Shown here one piece after another: positions 38,333-49,602 of a stretch of 64,000 nt of DNA (position 1 is its first letter; every line of letters starts with the position of its first letter). Origin of the DNA: CAIWHR01 sp963816925 (lineage in GTDB: Bacteria; Pseudomonadota; Gammaproteobacteria; Burkholderiales; Casimicrobiaceae). The DNA lies in contig CAWFMY010000010.1 in the NCBI GenBank assembly GCA_963816925.1, forward strand, positions 62,001 to 126,000. The letters are read 5' to 3'. A program made the translations under genes and the position numbers. A model generated the notes under the pieces. It was not told the DNA's origin. It worked only from the letters and a program-made list of their open reading frames with translations, and did not search any database.

Positions 38333-38469
38333 GGAGCGACGCAAGCGGCGAGCCGGGGCCCCACGGTGCGGAGCGCCTAGGGGGAGCGAGCGATCGCGAG
38401 TCGGCGCATGAGGCCGACGGCGAGGTCGCACGTTGAATTGATGCCGTGCGGAGGCCGAACAGTTTTTAC

Positions 38470-38927
38470 ATGACAACGAACGTTACCGAGCTGCTGGAAC
38501 GGACGCTCCCCCCGCTGGGGTACGAGCTCGTCGACTGGGAGGGTGGTCCCAAGGGCCGGCTCGTCCGCGTTTTCATCGACAAGCCGGACGGTGGTGCAAT
38601 ACGGTCGAGGATTGCGCGCGCGTGAGCAACCACCTGACGCGCCTGTTCGCGGTGGAAAACGTGGAGTTCGAGCGCCTCGAGGTGTCGTCGCCGGGTCTCG
38701 ACCGGCCGCTGCGAAAGGCGTCCGACTTCGTCCGCTTCGCGGGAGAGGAGGCCGAGCTTCGGCTCGCCAACCCGATCGCGAACGCGAAGAAATTGAAAGG
38801 CGTGCTGCGCGGCTGCGAGGCCGGCGCGGTGGTGGTCGAAACCGCGAAGGGCGCGGTGACGGTCCCGCTGGCCGAAATCGACCGCGCGCGGCTCGTGCCG
38901 AAGATCGAGTGGAGAAAAGCGAGATGA
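38470..38927 (+). pseudogene. rimP: Ribosome maturation factor RimP, one frameshift as sequenced
   Basis: RimP helps mature the 30S subunit. The N-terminal part MTTNVTELLERTLPPLGYEL runs to FIDKPDGG. One base then appears to be missing near 38600, and the protein continues as TVEDCARVSNHLTRLFAVEN, VSSPGLDRPLRKASDFVRFA and ends KIEWRKAR. Bridged, it is a normal-length RimP of about 152 residues with the conserved family blocks. Its stop overlaps the nusA ATG by four bases (ATGA). Loss of rimP usually costs fitness and the rest is well conserved, so I think this break is most likely an assembly error. Confidence 0.87.
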
Positions 38928-40453
38928 ACCGCGAACTGCTGCTGCTGGTCGACGCGCTCGCGCGCGAAAAGAACGTGCCGAAGGACATCGTGTTCACGGC
39001 GCTGGAGTCGGCGCTCGCCTCGGCGACCAAGAAACGCTTCCCGAACGAGATCGACGCGCGCGTGTCGATCGACCGCGAAACGGGCGACTACGAGTCGTTC
39101 CGGCGCTGGACGGTCGTGCCCGACGAGGAGCACGAGGAGCCGGCATACCAGCTCGCGATCACCGACGCGGCCGAGCGCGACCCGAACCTGAAGCTGGGCG
39201 ACGTCATCGAGGAGCCGCTCGAGCCGATCGAGTTCGGCCGCATCGGCGCCCAGGCGGCGAAGCAGGTGATCCTGCAGAAGATCCGCGACGCCGAGCGCGA
39301 GCAGATCCTGAACGACTTCCTCGAGCGCGAGGACAACCTGCTGACGGGCACCGTCAAGCGGATCGAGCGCGGCAGCGCGATCGTCGAGTCCGGCCGCATC
39401 GAAGGCATGATCCCGCGCGACCAGCTGATCGCGAAGGAAATGCTGCGCGTCGGCGACCGCATTCGCGCGTACGTGACCAAGGTCGACCGCACCGCGAAGG
39501 GCCCGCAGCTGATCCTGTCGCGGATCGCGCCGGAATTCCTGATGCGCCTGTTCGAGCTCGAAGTGCCCGAGATCGAGGAAGGCCTGATCGAGATCAAGGC
39601 CGCCGCGCGCGACCCCGGCATCCGCGCCAAGATCGCGGTGAAATCGAACGACCCCCGGCTCGACCCGCAGGGCACCTGCATCGGCATGCGCGGCTCGCGC
39701 GTCACCGCGGTGACCAACGAGCTCGCCGGCGAGCGCGTCGACATCATTCTCTTCTCGGACGATCCCGCGAAGTTCGTCATCAACGCGCTCGCCCCGGCGG
39801 AGATCTCGTCGATCGTGGTCGACGAGGAGAAGCACAGCATGGACGTCGTCGTCGACGAGGAGAACCTCGCGATCGCGATCGGCCGCCTCGGCCAGAACGT
39901 GCGCCTGGCCTCCGAGCTCACCGGGTGGGAATTGAACCTGATGAGCGTCGAGGACTCGGCGAAGAAGCACGAAGAGGAAGGCGAGCGCCTGCGCCGTCTG
40001 TTCATGGAAAAGCTCGACGTCGACGAGGAAGTGTCCGACATCCTGATCGCCGAGGGTTTCACCTCGCTCGAGGAAGTCGCCTACGTGCCGATCAACGAAA
40101 TGCTCGAGATCGAGGGCTTCGACGAGGACACGGTCAACGAGCTGCGGAGCCGCGCGCGCAACGCGCTCCTGACCGAGGCGATCGTCCGCGAGGAGTCGGT
40201 CGAAAACGTCGAGGAGGCGCTGCTCAACCTCGAAGGCATGGACACCGAAATCGCGAGCGCGCTCGCCGCGCACGGCATCGCGACGCGCGACGCGCTGGCC
40301 GATCTGGCCGGCGACGAGCTGGTCGAGCTGACGGGCATCCCGGCCGAGCGCGCGCAGGATCTCATCATGAAGGCCCGGGCACACTGGTTCGAAGACGCGC
40401 CGGCGGAAACCGCGCCGGCGGCGGCCGCTCCCGCCTTGGGGACGCAGCACTAG
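38924..40453 (+). CDS. nusA: Transcription termination/antitermination factor NusA
   Basis: NusA (509 residues) binds RNA polymerase and modulates pausing, termination and antitermination. The N-terminal polymerase-binding domain begins MNRELLLLVDALAREKNVPK. The S1 domain is near residues 135-200 (NLLTGTVKRIERGSAIVESG), KH1/KH2 near 230-345 (GTCIGMRGSRVTAVTNELAG and IAIGRLGQNVRLASELTGWE). Two helix-hairpin-helix acidic repeats follow (about 365-490), as in proteobacterial NusA. It sits in the classical rimP-nusA-infB order, with its start overlapping the rimP stop. Confidence 0.96.
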   Translation: MNRELLLLVDALAREKNVPKDIVFTALESALASATKKRFPNEIDARVSIDRETGDYESFRRWTVVPDEEHEEPAYQLAITDAAERDPNLKLGDVIEEPLEPIEFGRIGAQAAKQVILQKIRDAEREQILNDFLEREDNLLTGTVKRIERGSAIVESGRIEGMIPRDQLIAKEMLRVGDRIRAYVTKVDRTAKGPQLILSRIAPEFLMRLFELEVPEIEEGLIEIKAAARDPGIRAKIAVKSNDPRLDPQGTCIGMRGSRVTAVTNELAGERVDIILFSDDPAKFVINALAPAEISSIVVDEEKHSMDVVVDEENLAIAIGRLGQNVRLASELTGWELNLMSVEDSAKKHEEEGERLRRLFMEKLDVDEEVSDILIAEGFTSLEEVAYVPINEMLEIEGFDEDTVNELRSRARNALLTEAIVREESVENVEEALLNLEGMDTEIASALAAHGIATRDALADLAGDELVELTGIPAERAQDLIMKARAHWFEDAPAETAPAAAAPALGTQH

Positions 40454-40489
40454 GCGGTCGGCAGAGCCGACGGGACGCGGGAGAAGCGC

Positions 40490-43084
40490 ATGGCGCACAC
40501 GACAATCGAACAATTCGCGACGGAGCTCAAGATTCCGGCGGGCGCGCTGCTGGAGCAGCTCGTCAAGGCCGGGGTCGGCGGCAAGAAGGAAGGCGACAAG
40601 CTTTCCGAGGTCGACAAGACCAAGCTGCTCGAATACCTGCAGAAGCAGCACGGCGCCGCGGGCGAGCCGAAAAAGAAGATCACGCTGACGCGCAAGCAGA
40701 CGACCGAGATCAAGGCCGCCGGCTCGATGGGCAAGGCGCGCACGATCCAGGTCGAGGTGCGCAAGAAGCGCGTCTTCGTGAAGCGCGACGAAACCGAGCC
40801 CGCGCCCGTCGCCGAAGAAGCGCCCGCGCCCGTCGTCGCCGCGCCGTTGATCACGCCCGAGGAACTCGCGGCGCGTGCGGCCGAGGAGAAGAAGGGCCAG
40901 GAGCTGATGGCCCGCCAGCAGGAGGAGATCCAGCAGAAGCAGGCGCAGGCTGCGAAGCGCAAGACCAAGAAAGAGAAGGAAGCCGAAGAGGCAGCGGCGA
41001 AGCTCGCTGCCGATGCCGCCGCGGCGGAAGCGGCGAAGGCCGCCGAGACGGCGGCGAAAGCACCCGCGGCAACGCCGGCCGCCAAGGCGAAGACGCCGGC
41101 CGAAGGCACGCTGCATCGACCGGCGACGAAGCCCGGCGAAAAGGCGCGCACGATCAAGAAGAGCGGCACCGCGTTCCAGGAGGAAGCGGCGCGGCGCCGT
41201 GCGCTCAAGCTGCGCGGCGATGTGACCGGCGGCACCGCGACGACCGGCTGGCGCCAGCCCAAGGTCGGCGGCGCCCGTCGCCACGACGAAGAGGGCGGCG
41301 AGGCCGGCGCGCCGGCGGCGTCCGGCCCGGTCGTCCGCGAGATCGCGGTGCCCGAGACGATCTCGGTGGGCGACCTCGCGCACAAGATGTCGGTGAAGGC
41401 TGCCGAGCTCATCAAGGTCCTGATGAAGCTGGGCCAGATGGTCACCATCAACCAGGTGCTCGACCAGGAGACCGCGATGATCCTCGTCGAGGAGCTCGGG
41501 CATCGCGCGATTCCGGCCAAGCTCGACGATCCGGATTCGCTGCTCGCGGAGTCCGAGGCCTCGAGCGTGGAAGCCGAGCCGCGTCCGCCGGTCGTCACCG
41601 TCATGGGCCACGTCGACCACGGCAAGACGTCGCTGCTGGATTCGATCCGCCGCGCCCGCGTCGCGAGCGGCGAGGCGGGCGGCATCACGCAGCACATCGG
41701 CGCCTATCACGTGCAGACGCCGAAGGGCGTGATCACGTTCCTCGACACGCCGGGCCACGAGGCGTTCACCGCGATGCGCGCGCGCGGCGCGAAGGTCACC
41801 GACATCGTCGTGCTGGTGGTCGCGGCCGACGACGGCGTCATGCCGCAGACGAAGGAAGCGATCGCGCACGCGAAGGCGGGGAATGTTCCGCTGGTCGTTG
41901 CGATCAACAAGATCGACAAGCCCGAGGCGAATGCCGATCGGGTGAAGCAGGAGCTGGTCGCCGAAAGCGTGATTCCCGAGGAGTACGGCGGCGAAGTGCA
42001 GTTCATCCCGGTGTCCGCGAAGACCGGCGTCGGCATCGAGCAGCTGCTCGACGCGATCCTGCTGCAGGCGGAGGTGCTGGAGCTCAAGGCGCCGAAGGAT
42101 GCGCCGGCGAAGGGCATCGTCATCGAGTCCCGCCTCGACAAGGGCAAGGGACCGGTCGCGACCGTGCTCGTGCATTCCGGCACGCTGAAGCGCGGCGACA
42201 TCGTCCTCGCCGGCGCGGTGTTCGGCCGCGTGCGCGCGATGACCGACGAGAACGGCAAGGCGGTCGCCGCCGCCGGCCCGGCGATTCCCGTCGAAATCCA
42301 GGGACTCTCCGACGTGCCGATCGCCGGCGAGGCCGTCATGGTCCTGGGCGACGAGCGCAAGGCGCGCGAAATCGCGCTGTTCCGGCAGGGCAAATTCCGC
42401 GACGTCAAGCTCGCGAAGCAGCAGGCGGCGAAGCTCGAGAACATGTTCGACCAGATGGCCGAGGATGCGATCAAGTCGCTCACGCTCATCGTCAAGGCGG
42501 ACGTGCAGGGAAGCTACGAGGCGCTGACGCAGGCGCTGACCAAGCTGTCGACGGACGAGGTCAAGGTCAACATCGTCCACGCGGCCGTGGGCGGCATCAC
42601 CGAGTCGGACATCAACCTGGCGCTCGCCTCGAAGGCGGTCGTCGTCGGCTTCAACGTGCGCGCCGACGTGGCCGCGCGCAAGCTGGCCGAGCACAGCGGG
42701 GTCGACATCCGCTACTACAACATCATCTACGACGCGGTCGACGAGGTGAAGTCCGCGCTGTCCGGCATGCTCACGCCCGAGAAGAAGGAGACGCAGACGG
42801 GTCTCGTCGAGGTGCGCGAGGTGTACAAGATCTCGAAGGTCGGCACCGTCGCCGGCTGTTACGTGCTGGACGGCACGATCAAGCGCGGCTCGCGCGTGCG
42901 CGTGCTGCGCGACAACGTCGTGATCCACGACGGCGAGCTCGATTCGCTGAAGCGCTTCAAGGACGACGTCCGCGAAGTGAAGGGCGGCTTCGAGTGCGGG
43001 CTGTCGATCAAGAACTTCAACGACGTGCAGAAGGGCGACCAGCTCGAGGCTTACGAAATTGTGGAAGTCTCCAGAACGCTGTAA
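40490..43084 (+). CDS. infB: Translation initiation factor IF-2
   Basis: IF-2 (864 residues) is the GTPase that places initiator tRNA on the ribosome. It has the N-terminal IF2_N helix bundle (MAHTTIEQFATELKIPAGAL), a charged Ala/Lys/Glu-rich linker (about 130-260) and a second IF2_N domain (ETISVGDLAHKMSVKAAELI). The G domain starts near residue 366 with all G boxes: GHVDHGKTSLLD, GGITQHIGA, DTPGHEAF, NKIDKPEA and SAKTG. Domains II-IV complete it, ending IVEVSRTL. The ATG at 40490 lies 36 bases after nusA. Confidence 0.97.
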   Translation: MAHTTIEQFATELKIPAGALLEQLVKAGVGGKKEGDKLSEVDKTKLLEYLQKQHGAAGEPKKKITLTRKQTTEIKAAGSMGKARTIQVEVRKKRVFVKRDETEPAPVAEEAPAPVVAAPLITPEELAARAAEEKKGQELMARQQEEIQQKQAQAAKRKTKKEKEAEEAAAKLAADAAAAEAAKAAETAAKAPAATPAAKAKTPAEGTLHRPATKPGEKARTIKKSGTAFQEEAARRRALKLRGDVTGGTATTGWRQPKVGGARRHDEEGGEAGAPAASGPVVREIAVPETISVGDLAHKMSVKAAELIKVLMKLGQMVTINQVLDQETAMILVEELGHRAIPAKLDDPDSLLAESEASSVEAEPRPPVVTVMGHVDHGKTSLLDSIRRARVASGEAGGITQHIGAYHVQTPKGVITFLDTPGHEAFTAMRARGAKVTDIVVLVVAADDGVMPQTKEAIAHAKAGNVPLVVAINKIDKPEANADRVKQELVAESVIPEEYGGEVQFIPVSAKTGVGIEQLLDAILLQAEVLELKAPKDAPAKGIVIESRLDKGKGPVATVLVHSGTLKRGDIVLAGAVFGRVRAMTDENGKAVAAAGPAIPVEIQGLSDVPIAGEAVMVLGDERKAREIALFRQGKFRDVKLAKQQAAKLENMFDQMAEDAIKSLTLIVKADVQGSYEALTQALTKLSTDEVKVNIVHAAVGGITESDINLALASKAVVVGFNVRADVAARKLAEHSGVDIRYYNIIYDAVDEVKSALSGMLTPEKKETQTGLVEVREVYKISKVGTVAGCYVLDGTIKRGSRVRVLRDNVVIHDGELDSLKRFKDDVREVKGGFECGLSIKNFNDVQKGDQLEAYEIVEVSRTL

Positions 43085-43102
43085 CCGCGGTACGAGGTGG
43101 CC

Positions 43103-43471
43103 ATGAAGAAGACGAGTCAGCGGGCCCGCCGCGTCGGCGACGAAGTCCAGCGCGAGCTCGCCGACCTGCTGCGCACCGAGGTGAAGGACCCGCGCGTCGG
43201 GCCGGTCACGATCACCGCGGTCGAAGTGTCGGGCGACCTCTCGCACGCGAAGATCTTCGTCACGCATCTTGCCGGGCGTGAGCACGCGGACGAGGCGGTC
43301 AAGGCGCTGCAGCACACCGCGGGCTTCCTGCGCTCGGCGCTCGCCCACCGGCTCAGCCTCTACTCGGTGCCGCAGCTCCATTTCGCGTACGACGATTCGA
43401 TCGAGAACGGCATGAAGCTGTCGCAGTTGATCGACGAAGCCGTCGCCGCCGACCGCAAATTTCCGCACTGA
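43103..43471 (+). CDS. rbfA: 30S ribosome-binding factor RbfA
   Basis: RbfA (122 residues) is a KH-type factor that helps 16S rRNA processing and late 30S assembly. It begins MKKTSQRARRVGDEVQRELA and has the diagnostic LLRTEVKDPRVGPVTITAVE, VSGDLSHAKIFVTHL and LSLYSVPQLHFAYDDSIENG. The start was set at the ATG at 43103, preceded by ACGAGG; a GTG two codons earlier is possible. It lies 18 bases after infB and 14 before truB. Confidence 0.95.
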   Translation: MKKTSQRARRVGDEVQRELADLLRTEVKDPRVGPVTITAVEVSGDLSHAKIFVTHLAGREHADEAVKALQHTAGFLRSALAHRLSLYSVPQLHFAYDDSIENGMKLSQLIDEAVAADRKFPH

Positions 43472-43485
43472 CGCCGATCGTTGCG

Positions 43486-44424
43486 GTGTCCGCCGGGAAG
43501 GTCCGAATCCCCCGCCGGCGCGTCGACGGCATGCTCCTTCTCGACAAGCCGTCGGGGATCACGTCGAACGCGGCCCTGCAGCGCGCCAAGCGCGCCTTCC
43601 GCGCCGAGAAAGCGGGCCACACCGGGACGCTGGACCCGCTCGCATCCGGACTGCTGCCCCTTTGCTTCGGCGACGCGACCAAGTTCGCCCAATCGTTGCT
43701 CGACGCGCGCAAGGAGTACATCGCGACGATTCGCTTCGGCATCTCGACGTCGACCGGCGATGCGGAGGGCGAGACGATCGCCCTGCAGCCGGTCGCGTTC
43801 TCCCGCGCCGACCTCGACGGCGCGCTGCTCCCGTTCCTGGGACGCATCCGGCAGGTGCCGCCGCGCCACTCGGCGCTCAAGCACGAAGGCCGCGCGCACT
43901 ACGAATACGCCCGGGCCGGCGTCGATGTCCCGCGCGTGGCGCGCGACGTCGACATCGGCGCGATCGACGTCCTCGCCTTCGACCTGCCGACCGTCACGCT
44001 GCGCGTCGAGTGCGGCAAGGGCACCTACATCCGCGTGCTCGCGGAGGACCTCGGACTGGCGCTTCGCACCTGCGCGCACCTGGCGGCACTTCGCCGCACG
44101 GCCAGCGGCGCGTTCCGGCTGGAGGGCGCGGTCACGCTGGCCGCGCTGGAGGCGCTCGACCCGGACGCGCGCGACGCGCTGCTGCTGCCGGTCGATGCCC
44201 CGCTTGCGAGCCTGCCCGCCATCGCCGTGGACGCGTCGACCGAGGCGGCGTTGACGCAGGGGCGGACCGCCGCCGCCCCCGAAGGCGTGCAGGGCCCTTG
44301 CCGCTGCTACGGGCCCGGGCAGCGGTTTCTCGGGCTGGTCGACGTGGCCGGGGGCATCCTGCGCCCCCGGCGCCTCACCCGGACGGACGCCCAGCCCGTT
44401 CTATCGAGCCCGTTCGACGCTTGA
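43486..44424 (+). CDS. truB: tRNA pseudouridine(55) synthase TruB
   Basis: TruB (312 residues) makes pseudouridine 55 in the tRNA T-loop. The substrate loop and catalytic Asp are in GHTGTLDPLASGLLPLCFGD. Other family blocks are GMLLLDKPSGITSNAALQRA, QVPPRHSALKHEGRAHYEYA and CGKGTYIRVLAEDLGLAL. The start is GTG at 43486, 14 bases after rbfA. The stop codon lies inside the -35 box of the rpsO promoter. Confidence 0.95.
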   Translation: MSAGKVRIPRRRVDGMLLLDKPSGITSNAALQRAKRAFRAEKAGHTGTLDPLASGLLPLCFGDATKFAQSLLDARKEYIATIRFGISTSTGDAEGETIALQPVAFSRADLDGALLPFLGRIRQVPPRHSALKHEGRAHYEYARAGVDVPRVARDVDIGAIDVLAFDLPTVTLRVECGKGTYIRVLAEDLGLALRTCAHLAALRRTASGAFRLEGAVTLAALEALDPDARDALLLPVDAPLASLPAIAVDASTEAALTQGRTAAAPEGVQGPCRCYGPGQRFLGLVDVAGGILRPRRLTRTDAQPVLSSPFDA

Positions 44425-44450
44425 ATTCCAAGCACTTTTCTGCGTATAAT
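44421..44450 (+). promoter_or_regulatory. rpsO promoter
   Basis: TTGAAT (44421-44426), an 18-base spacer and a perfect TATAAT (44445-44450) lie 45 bases before the rpsO start. The -35 box overlaps the truB stop codon. It gives rpsO and probably pnp a start separate from the rimP operon. Confidence 0.75.
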
Positions 44451-44495
44451 CATCGTCTTTGCCAAGATAAAATCGAGAGAGAAGGACGACCTCCA

Positions 44496-44765
44496 ATGTC
44501 AGTGACCGTGCAAGAAAAGGCGAAGGTCATCGCCGACTACCAGCGCATCAAGGGCGACACGGGCTCGCCGGAAGTGCAAGTCGCATTGCTCACCGCCCGC
44601 ATCAACGGCCTGAACGACCACTTCAAGGCCAACGTCAAGGACCACCACTCGCGGCGCGGTCTGCTGCGGATGGTCTCGCGCCGCCGCAAGCTGCTCGATT
44701 ATCTGAAGTCGCGCAACTCGGACAGCTATCGCACGCTGATCGAGAAGCTCGGGCTGCGCAAGTAA
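44496..44765 (+). CDS. rpsO: 30S ribosomal protein S15
   Basis: S15 (89 residues) binds 16S rRNA early in 30S assembly and forms bridge B4. The sequence has the hallmark QRIKGDTGSPEVQVALLTAR, HFKANVKDHHSRRGLLRMVS and RRKLLDYLKSRNSDSYRTLI blocks. Its length is exactly that of typical bacterial S15. In many bacteria S15 represses its own mRNA through a leader structure; the 45-base leader here was not folded. Confidence 0.98.
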   Translation: MSVTVQEKAKVIADYQRIKGDTGSPEVQVALLTARINGLNDHFKANVKDHHSRRGLLRMVSRRRKLLDYLKSRNSDSYRTLIEKLGLRK

Positions 44766-44832
44766 GCGTGCGCAACTGATCGTACGCAACTGAGCGCAAC
44801 TGAGCCGGCGCAGGAATTCCAGGATGCCCACG

Positions 44833-44863
44833 ATGGCCGCGCCCATGATGCGCGGCCATTTTT
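44833..44863 (+). terminator. Intrinsic terminator between rpsO and pnp
   Basis: ATGGCCGCG (44833-44841) and CGCGGCCAT (44851-44859) form a perfect 9-bp stem with a 9-base loop, followed by a short T-run (44859-44863). Partial read-through would supply pnp. The stem may also be a processing site, as the rpsO-pnp hairpin is for RNase III in E. coli. Confidence 0.75.
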
Positions 44864-44884
44864 GTTTACAGAATTGAGGACAAC

Positions 44885-47029
<2,145 letters not shown>

Positions 47030-47053
47030 GCCGCGACGCGGATTCCGGGACCA

Positions 47054-47080
47054 GGGGCGCCTCGCGGGGTGCCCCTTTTT
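47054..47080 (+). terminator. Intrinsic terminator after pnp
   Basis: GGGGCGCC (47054-47061) and GGTGCCCC (47068-47075) form an 8-bp stem with one G-T pair and a 6-base loop, followed by TTTTT (47076-47080). It closes the rpsO-pnp unit before the next gene. Confidence 0.82.
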
Positions 47081-47130
47081 CATGCGCCGTGCCAACGCGG
47101 TCGAGTCGGGGCCAACGCAAGGAGCCGTAC

Positions 47131-48114
47131 ATGAAGATCTCGATTCTCGATGACTATCACGACACGCTTCGCACCCTGCCCTGTTTCGGAAAGCTCGCGG
47201 GCCACGAAGTCGAAATCTGGAACGATCACGTCCAGGACGTCGATGCGCTGGCCGAGCGGCTCAAGGACACCGAAGTGCTGGTGCTGATACGGGAGCGGAC
47301 GCAGATTCGCGCGCCGCTCCTCGAGCGCCTGGGCAAGCTCAGGCTCATCAGCCAGCGCAGCGTCTATCCGCACATCGACGTCGACGCCTGCACGCGCAAC
47401 GGGGTCATCGTGTCGTCGTTTCAGCATCCGGGCACGCCGTCGTACGCCGCCGCCGAATTGACATGGGGACTGATCCTGGCCGCCGTGCGGCAGATTCCGC
47501 AGCAGATGGCCGCGCTGAAGACCGGCCGCTGGCAGATCGGCGTGGGCGACAGCCTGCGCGGCAAGACGCTGGGCATTTTCGGTTACGGCAGGATCGGGAG
47601 TGCCGTGGCCGGCTACGGCAAGGCGTTCGGAATGAACGTCCTCGTGTGGGCGCGCGAGGCGTCGCTCGGTCGGGCGCAGGCCGACGGTTACGCGACTGCG
47701 CGAAGCAAGCGCGCCTTTTTCGAGGAATGCGACGTTCTCTCCCTGCACCTGCGCCTGGTCGCGGCAACCCAGGGGATCGTGACCGCCGCCGACCTGGCAT
47801 CGATGAAGGCGAGCGCGCTTCTCGTCAACACGAGCCGCGCGCCGCTGATCGAGCCCGATGCGCTCGTCCGGGCGCTGCGCGCCGGCCGGCCGGGAATGGC
47901 CGCGGTGGATGTGTACGAGGAAGAGCCGCTGCGCGACTCGCGCCACCCGCTGCTCAACATGGACAACGTCGTCTGCACGCCGCACATCGGATACGTGACG
48001 CGAGACGAGTACGAGACACAGTTTTCCGACATCTTCGATCAGATCGTCGCGTACGCCGCGGGCCGCCCGATCAATGTCGTGAACCCGGAGGTGCTGAACT
48101 CGTTGCCGCGATGA
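47131..48114 (+). CDS. D-2-hydroxyacid dehydrogenase family protein
   Basis: This 327-residue member of the D-isomer 2-hydroxyacid dehydrogenase superfamily (phosphoglycerate dehydrogenase-like) starts MKISILDDYHDTLRTLPCFG with AAGGAG before the ATG. The Rossmann motif is LGIFGYGRIGSAVAGYGKAF. The catalytic triad is Arg in LVNTSRAPLIEPD, Glu in VDVYEEEPLRD and His in VVCTPHIGYV. It lies between the pnp terminator and the convergent lyase. Its substrate is unknown; a 2-oxo or 2-hydroxy acid of the adjacent tricarballylate-type locus is possible. Confidence 0.9.
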   Translation: MKISILDDYHDTLRTLPCFGKLAGHEVEIWNDHVQDVDALAERLKDTEVLVLIRERTQIRAPLLERLGKLRLISQRSVYPHIDVDACTRNGVIVSSFQHPGTPSYAAAELTWGLILAAVRQIPQQMAALKTGRWQIGVGDSLRGKTLGIFGYGRIGSAVAGYGKAFGMNVLVWAREASLGRAQADGYATARSKRAFFEECDVLSLHLRLVAATQGIVTAADLASMKASALLVNTSRAPLIEPDALVRALRAGRPGMAAVDVYEEEPLRDSRHPLLNMDNVVCTPHIGYVTRDEYETQFSDIFDQIVAYAAGRPINVVNPEVLNSLPR

Positions 48115-48195
48115 GGTCGATGGGAGGGTGCGGCCGCCGCGGGGATTCCGGCGTGCCGTGAGTTCGCCGCCGCCGGCGCCCCGGTCGACGAACCC

Positions 48196-49560
48196 TCACT
48201 GCTTGGCGAGCACCTCGTCGCGCCGGCGCAGCACCTGGTCGACCATGGCGCCCGATTGCCCGAGGTAGTGGGCGGGGTCGCACAGCTTCGCGAGCGCCGC
48301 ATGATCGAGATGGACGTTGATCTCGGGATGCGCGTCGAGGAGCTCGAGCAGCGGCCGGTTCGTCGCGATGGCTTTGCGGCAGAGGTCGTAGACGAGATCG
48401 TGCGCGTATTCGCGCCCGATGTAGGGGCCCAGCCCCATCATCACCGCCTCCGACATCACGAGACCGTGAGTGAGGTCGATGTTCGAGCGCATCCGCTCGA
48501 CGTCCACCTCGAGCCCGGCGAGCACGAACCGCGTCTGCTTCAGCGCGCCGGCGATGAGGCAGAACGCCTCGGGCAGCACGATCCACTCGATCTCCCAGGG
48601 CCCGGTCGAACGCTCGTGGTCGGCGACCATCGCGTCCATCAGCGCCGCCGCATGCTGGCGGACGACCGAAACCGCGGCGTGGATGTAGCAGCTCGAGATC
48701 GGATTGCGTTTCTGCGGCATCGTGCTGCTGGACCCGCGGCCCGGCGCAAAGGGCTCGTACACCTCGGCGACCTCGTGCTGCATCATGAGCTTCACGTCCA
48801 TGGCGATCTTGCCGAGCGAACCCCCCACCAGCCCGAGGAACGCGCCCGTCTCGGCGATGGTGTCGCGCACCGTGTGCCAGGCGATGTCGGGCGTGCCGAG
48901 CCCGAGCTCCGCCATCAAGGCCCGCTGCGTCTCCATCGCGCCGCGCTCGATCGAGGCGAGCGTGCCGCACGCGCCGCCGAATTCGCCGACCAGCACGCGC
49001 GGGCGCAGTTGGGTCAGCCGCTCGCGGTGGCGCTCGATGCCTGAAAGAATGGCCGCCATCTTGTAGCCGAAGGTCATCGGGATCGCCTGCTGCAGGTTGC
49101 TGCGTCCGATGATCGGCGTGTCGCGGTAGCGCCGCGCGAGCTCGGCGAGCGACGCGGAGATCGCGGCGAGGTCCGCGTCGACGAGCGCCAGGCCCTCGCG
49201 GATTTGCATCACCGTGGCTGTGTCGGTGATGTCCTGCGTCGTGGCACCCCAGTGGCAGTACTCGCCCAGCTTGTCGCGGCACAACGCGTTCAGCTGCGAG
49301 ACGACGCCGAGCACCGGATAGCCGATGCGCTCCGTCGCCGCGCGCAGCTTCGCCATGTCGATCTTGCCGATATCGCAGTTGCGGACGATCTCGTCGGCGG
49401 CTTCCTGCGGGATGATCCCGAGGCGCCCCTGGACGACGGCCAGCGCGCGCTCGATGTCGAGATACCTGGCGGTGCGGTTCTCGTCCGACCACACCGCCCG
49501 CATCGCGTCGGTGCTGAAGATGTTGCCGAAGATCGTCGAATCGATGACGGTCGCGCCCAT
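48196..49560 (-). CDS. Fumarase/aspartase-superfamily lyase (PurB/PcaB-like)
   Basis: This 454-residue enzyme belongs to the superfamily that eliminates fumarate-like groups (adenylosuccinate lyase, argininosuccinate lyase, 3-carboxy-cis,cis-muconate cycloisomerase). The signature loop is GRGSSSTMPQKRNPISSCYI and the other family blocks are HWGATTQDITDTATVMQIRE and IGRSNLQQAIPMTFGYKM. The pattern favours the PcaB/PurB branch. Its place directly downstream of tcuA-tcuB-dctP suggests a catabolic lyase acting on a tricarboxylate or dicarboxylate intermediate, not purine synthesis. The ATG at 49560 is about 40 bases after the dctP stop. Confidence 0.87.
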   Translation of the reverse strand: MGATVIDSTIFGNIFSTDAMRAVWSDENRTARYLDIERALAVVQGRLGIIPQEAADEIVRNCDIGKIDMAKLRAATERIGYPVLGVVSQLNALCRDKLGEYCHWGATTQDITDTATVMQIREGLALVDADLAAISASLAELARRYRDTPIIGRSNLQQAIPMTFGYKMAAILSGIERHRERLTQLRPRVLVGEFGGACGTLASIERGAMETQRALMAELGLGTPDIAWHTVRDTIAETGAFLGLVGGSLGKIAMDVKLMMQHEVAEVYEPFAPGRGSSSTMPQKRNPISSCYIHAAVSVVRQHAAALMDAMVADHERSTGPWEIEWIVLPEAFCLIAGALKQTRFVLAGLEVDVERMRSNIDLTHGLVMSEAVMMGLGPYIGREYAHDLVYDLCRKAIATNRPLLELLDAHPEINVHLDHAALAKLCDPAHYLGQSGAMVDQVLRRRDEVLAKQ

Positions 49561-49602
49561 GGCTCGCAGTCTCCGGTCGAAGGGTGGGTGAGGCGGCGCG
49601 CG

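Larger units (their letters stand above)
38113..38469 (+). other. Divergent region and long 5' leader of the rimP operon
   Basis: This 357-base spacer between the HerA-like gene and rimP contains the rightward promoter (38255-38283), an intrinsic-terminator-like hairpin (38304-38332) and a further 137 bases of leader with a GTCGG/CCGAC stem near 38400-38420. No gene was seen. Early termination followed by read-through would be a way to control rimP-nusA-infB. Confidence 0.55.

Noticed and set aside
42439..42448. A third GAACATGTTC palindrome
   Set aside because: It lies inside the infB coding sequence, lacks the TCC flank and trailing A, and has no TTGACA box at the right distance, so it is probably chance.
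38573..43468. A 1631-codon open frame antisense to nusA-infB-rbfA
   Set aside because: High GC leaves long shadow frames without stops. Its His/Arg/Asp/Leu-rich product has no domain pattern, while the opposite strand encodes clear housekeeping proteins.
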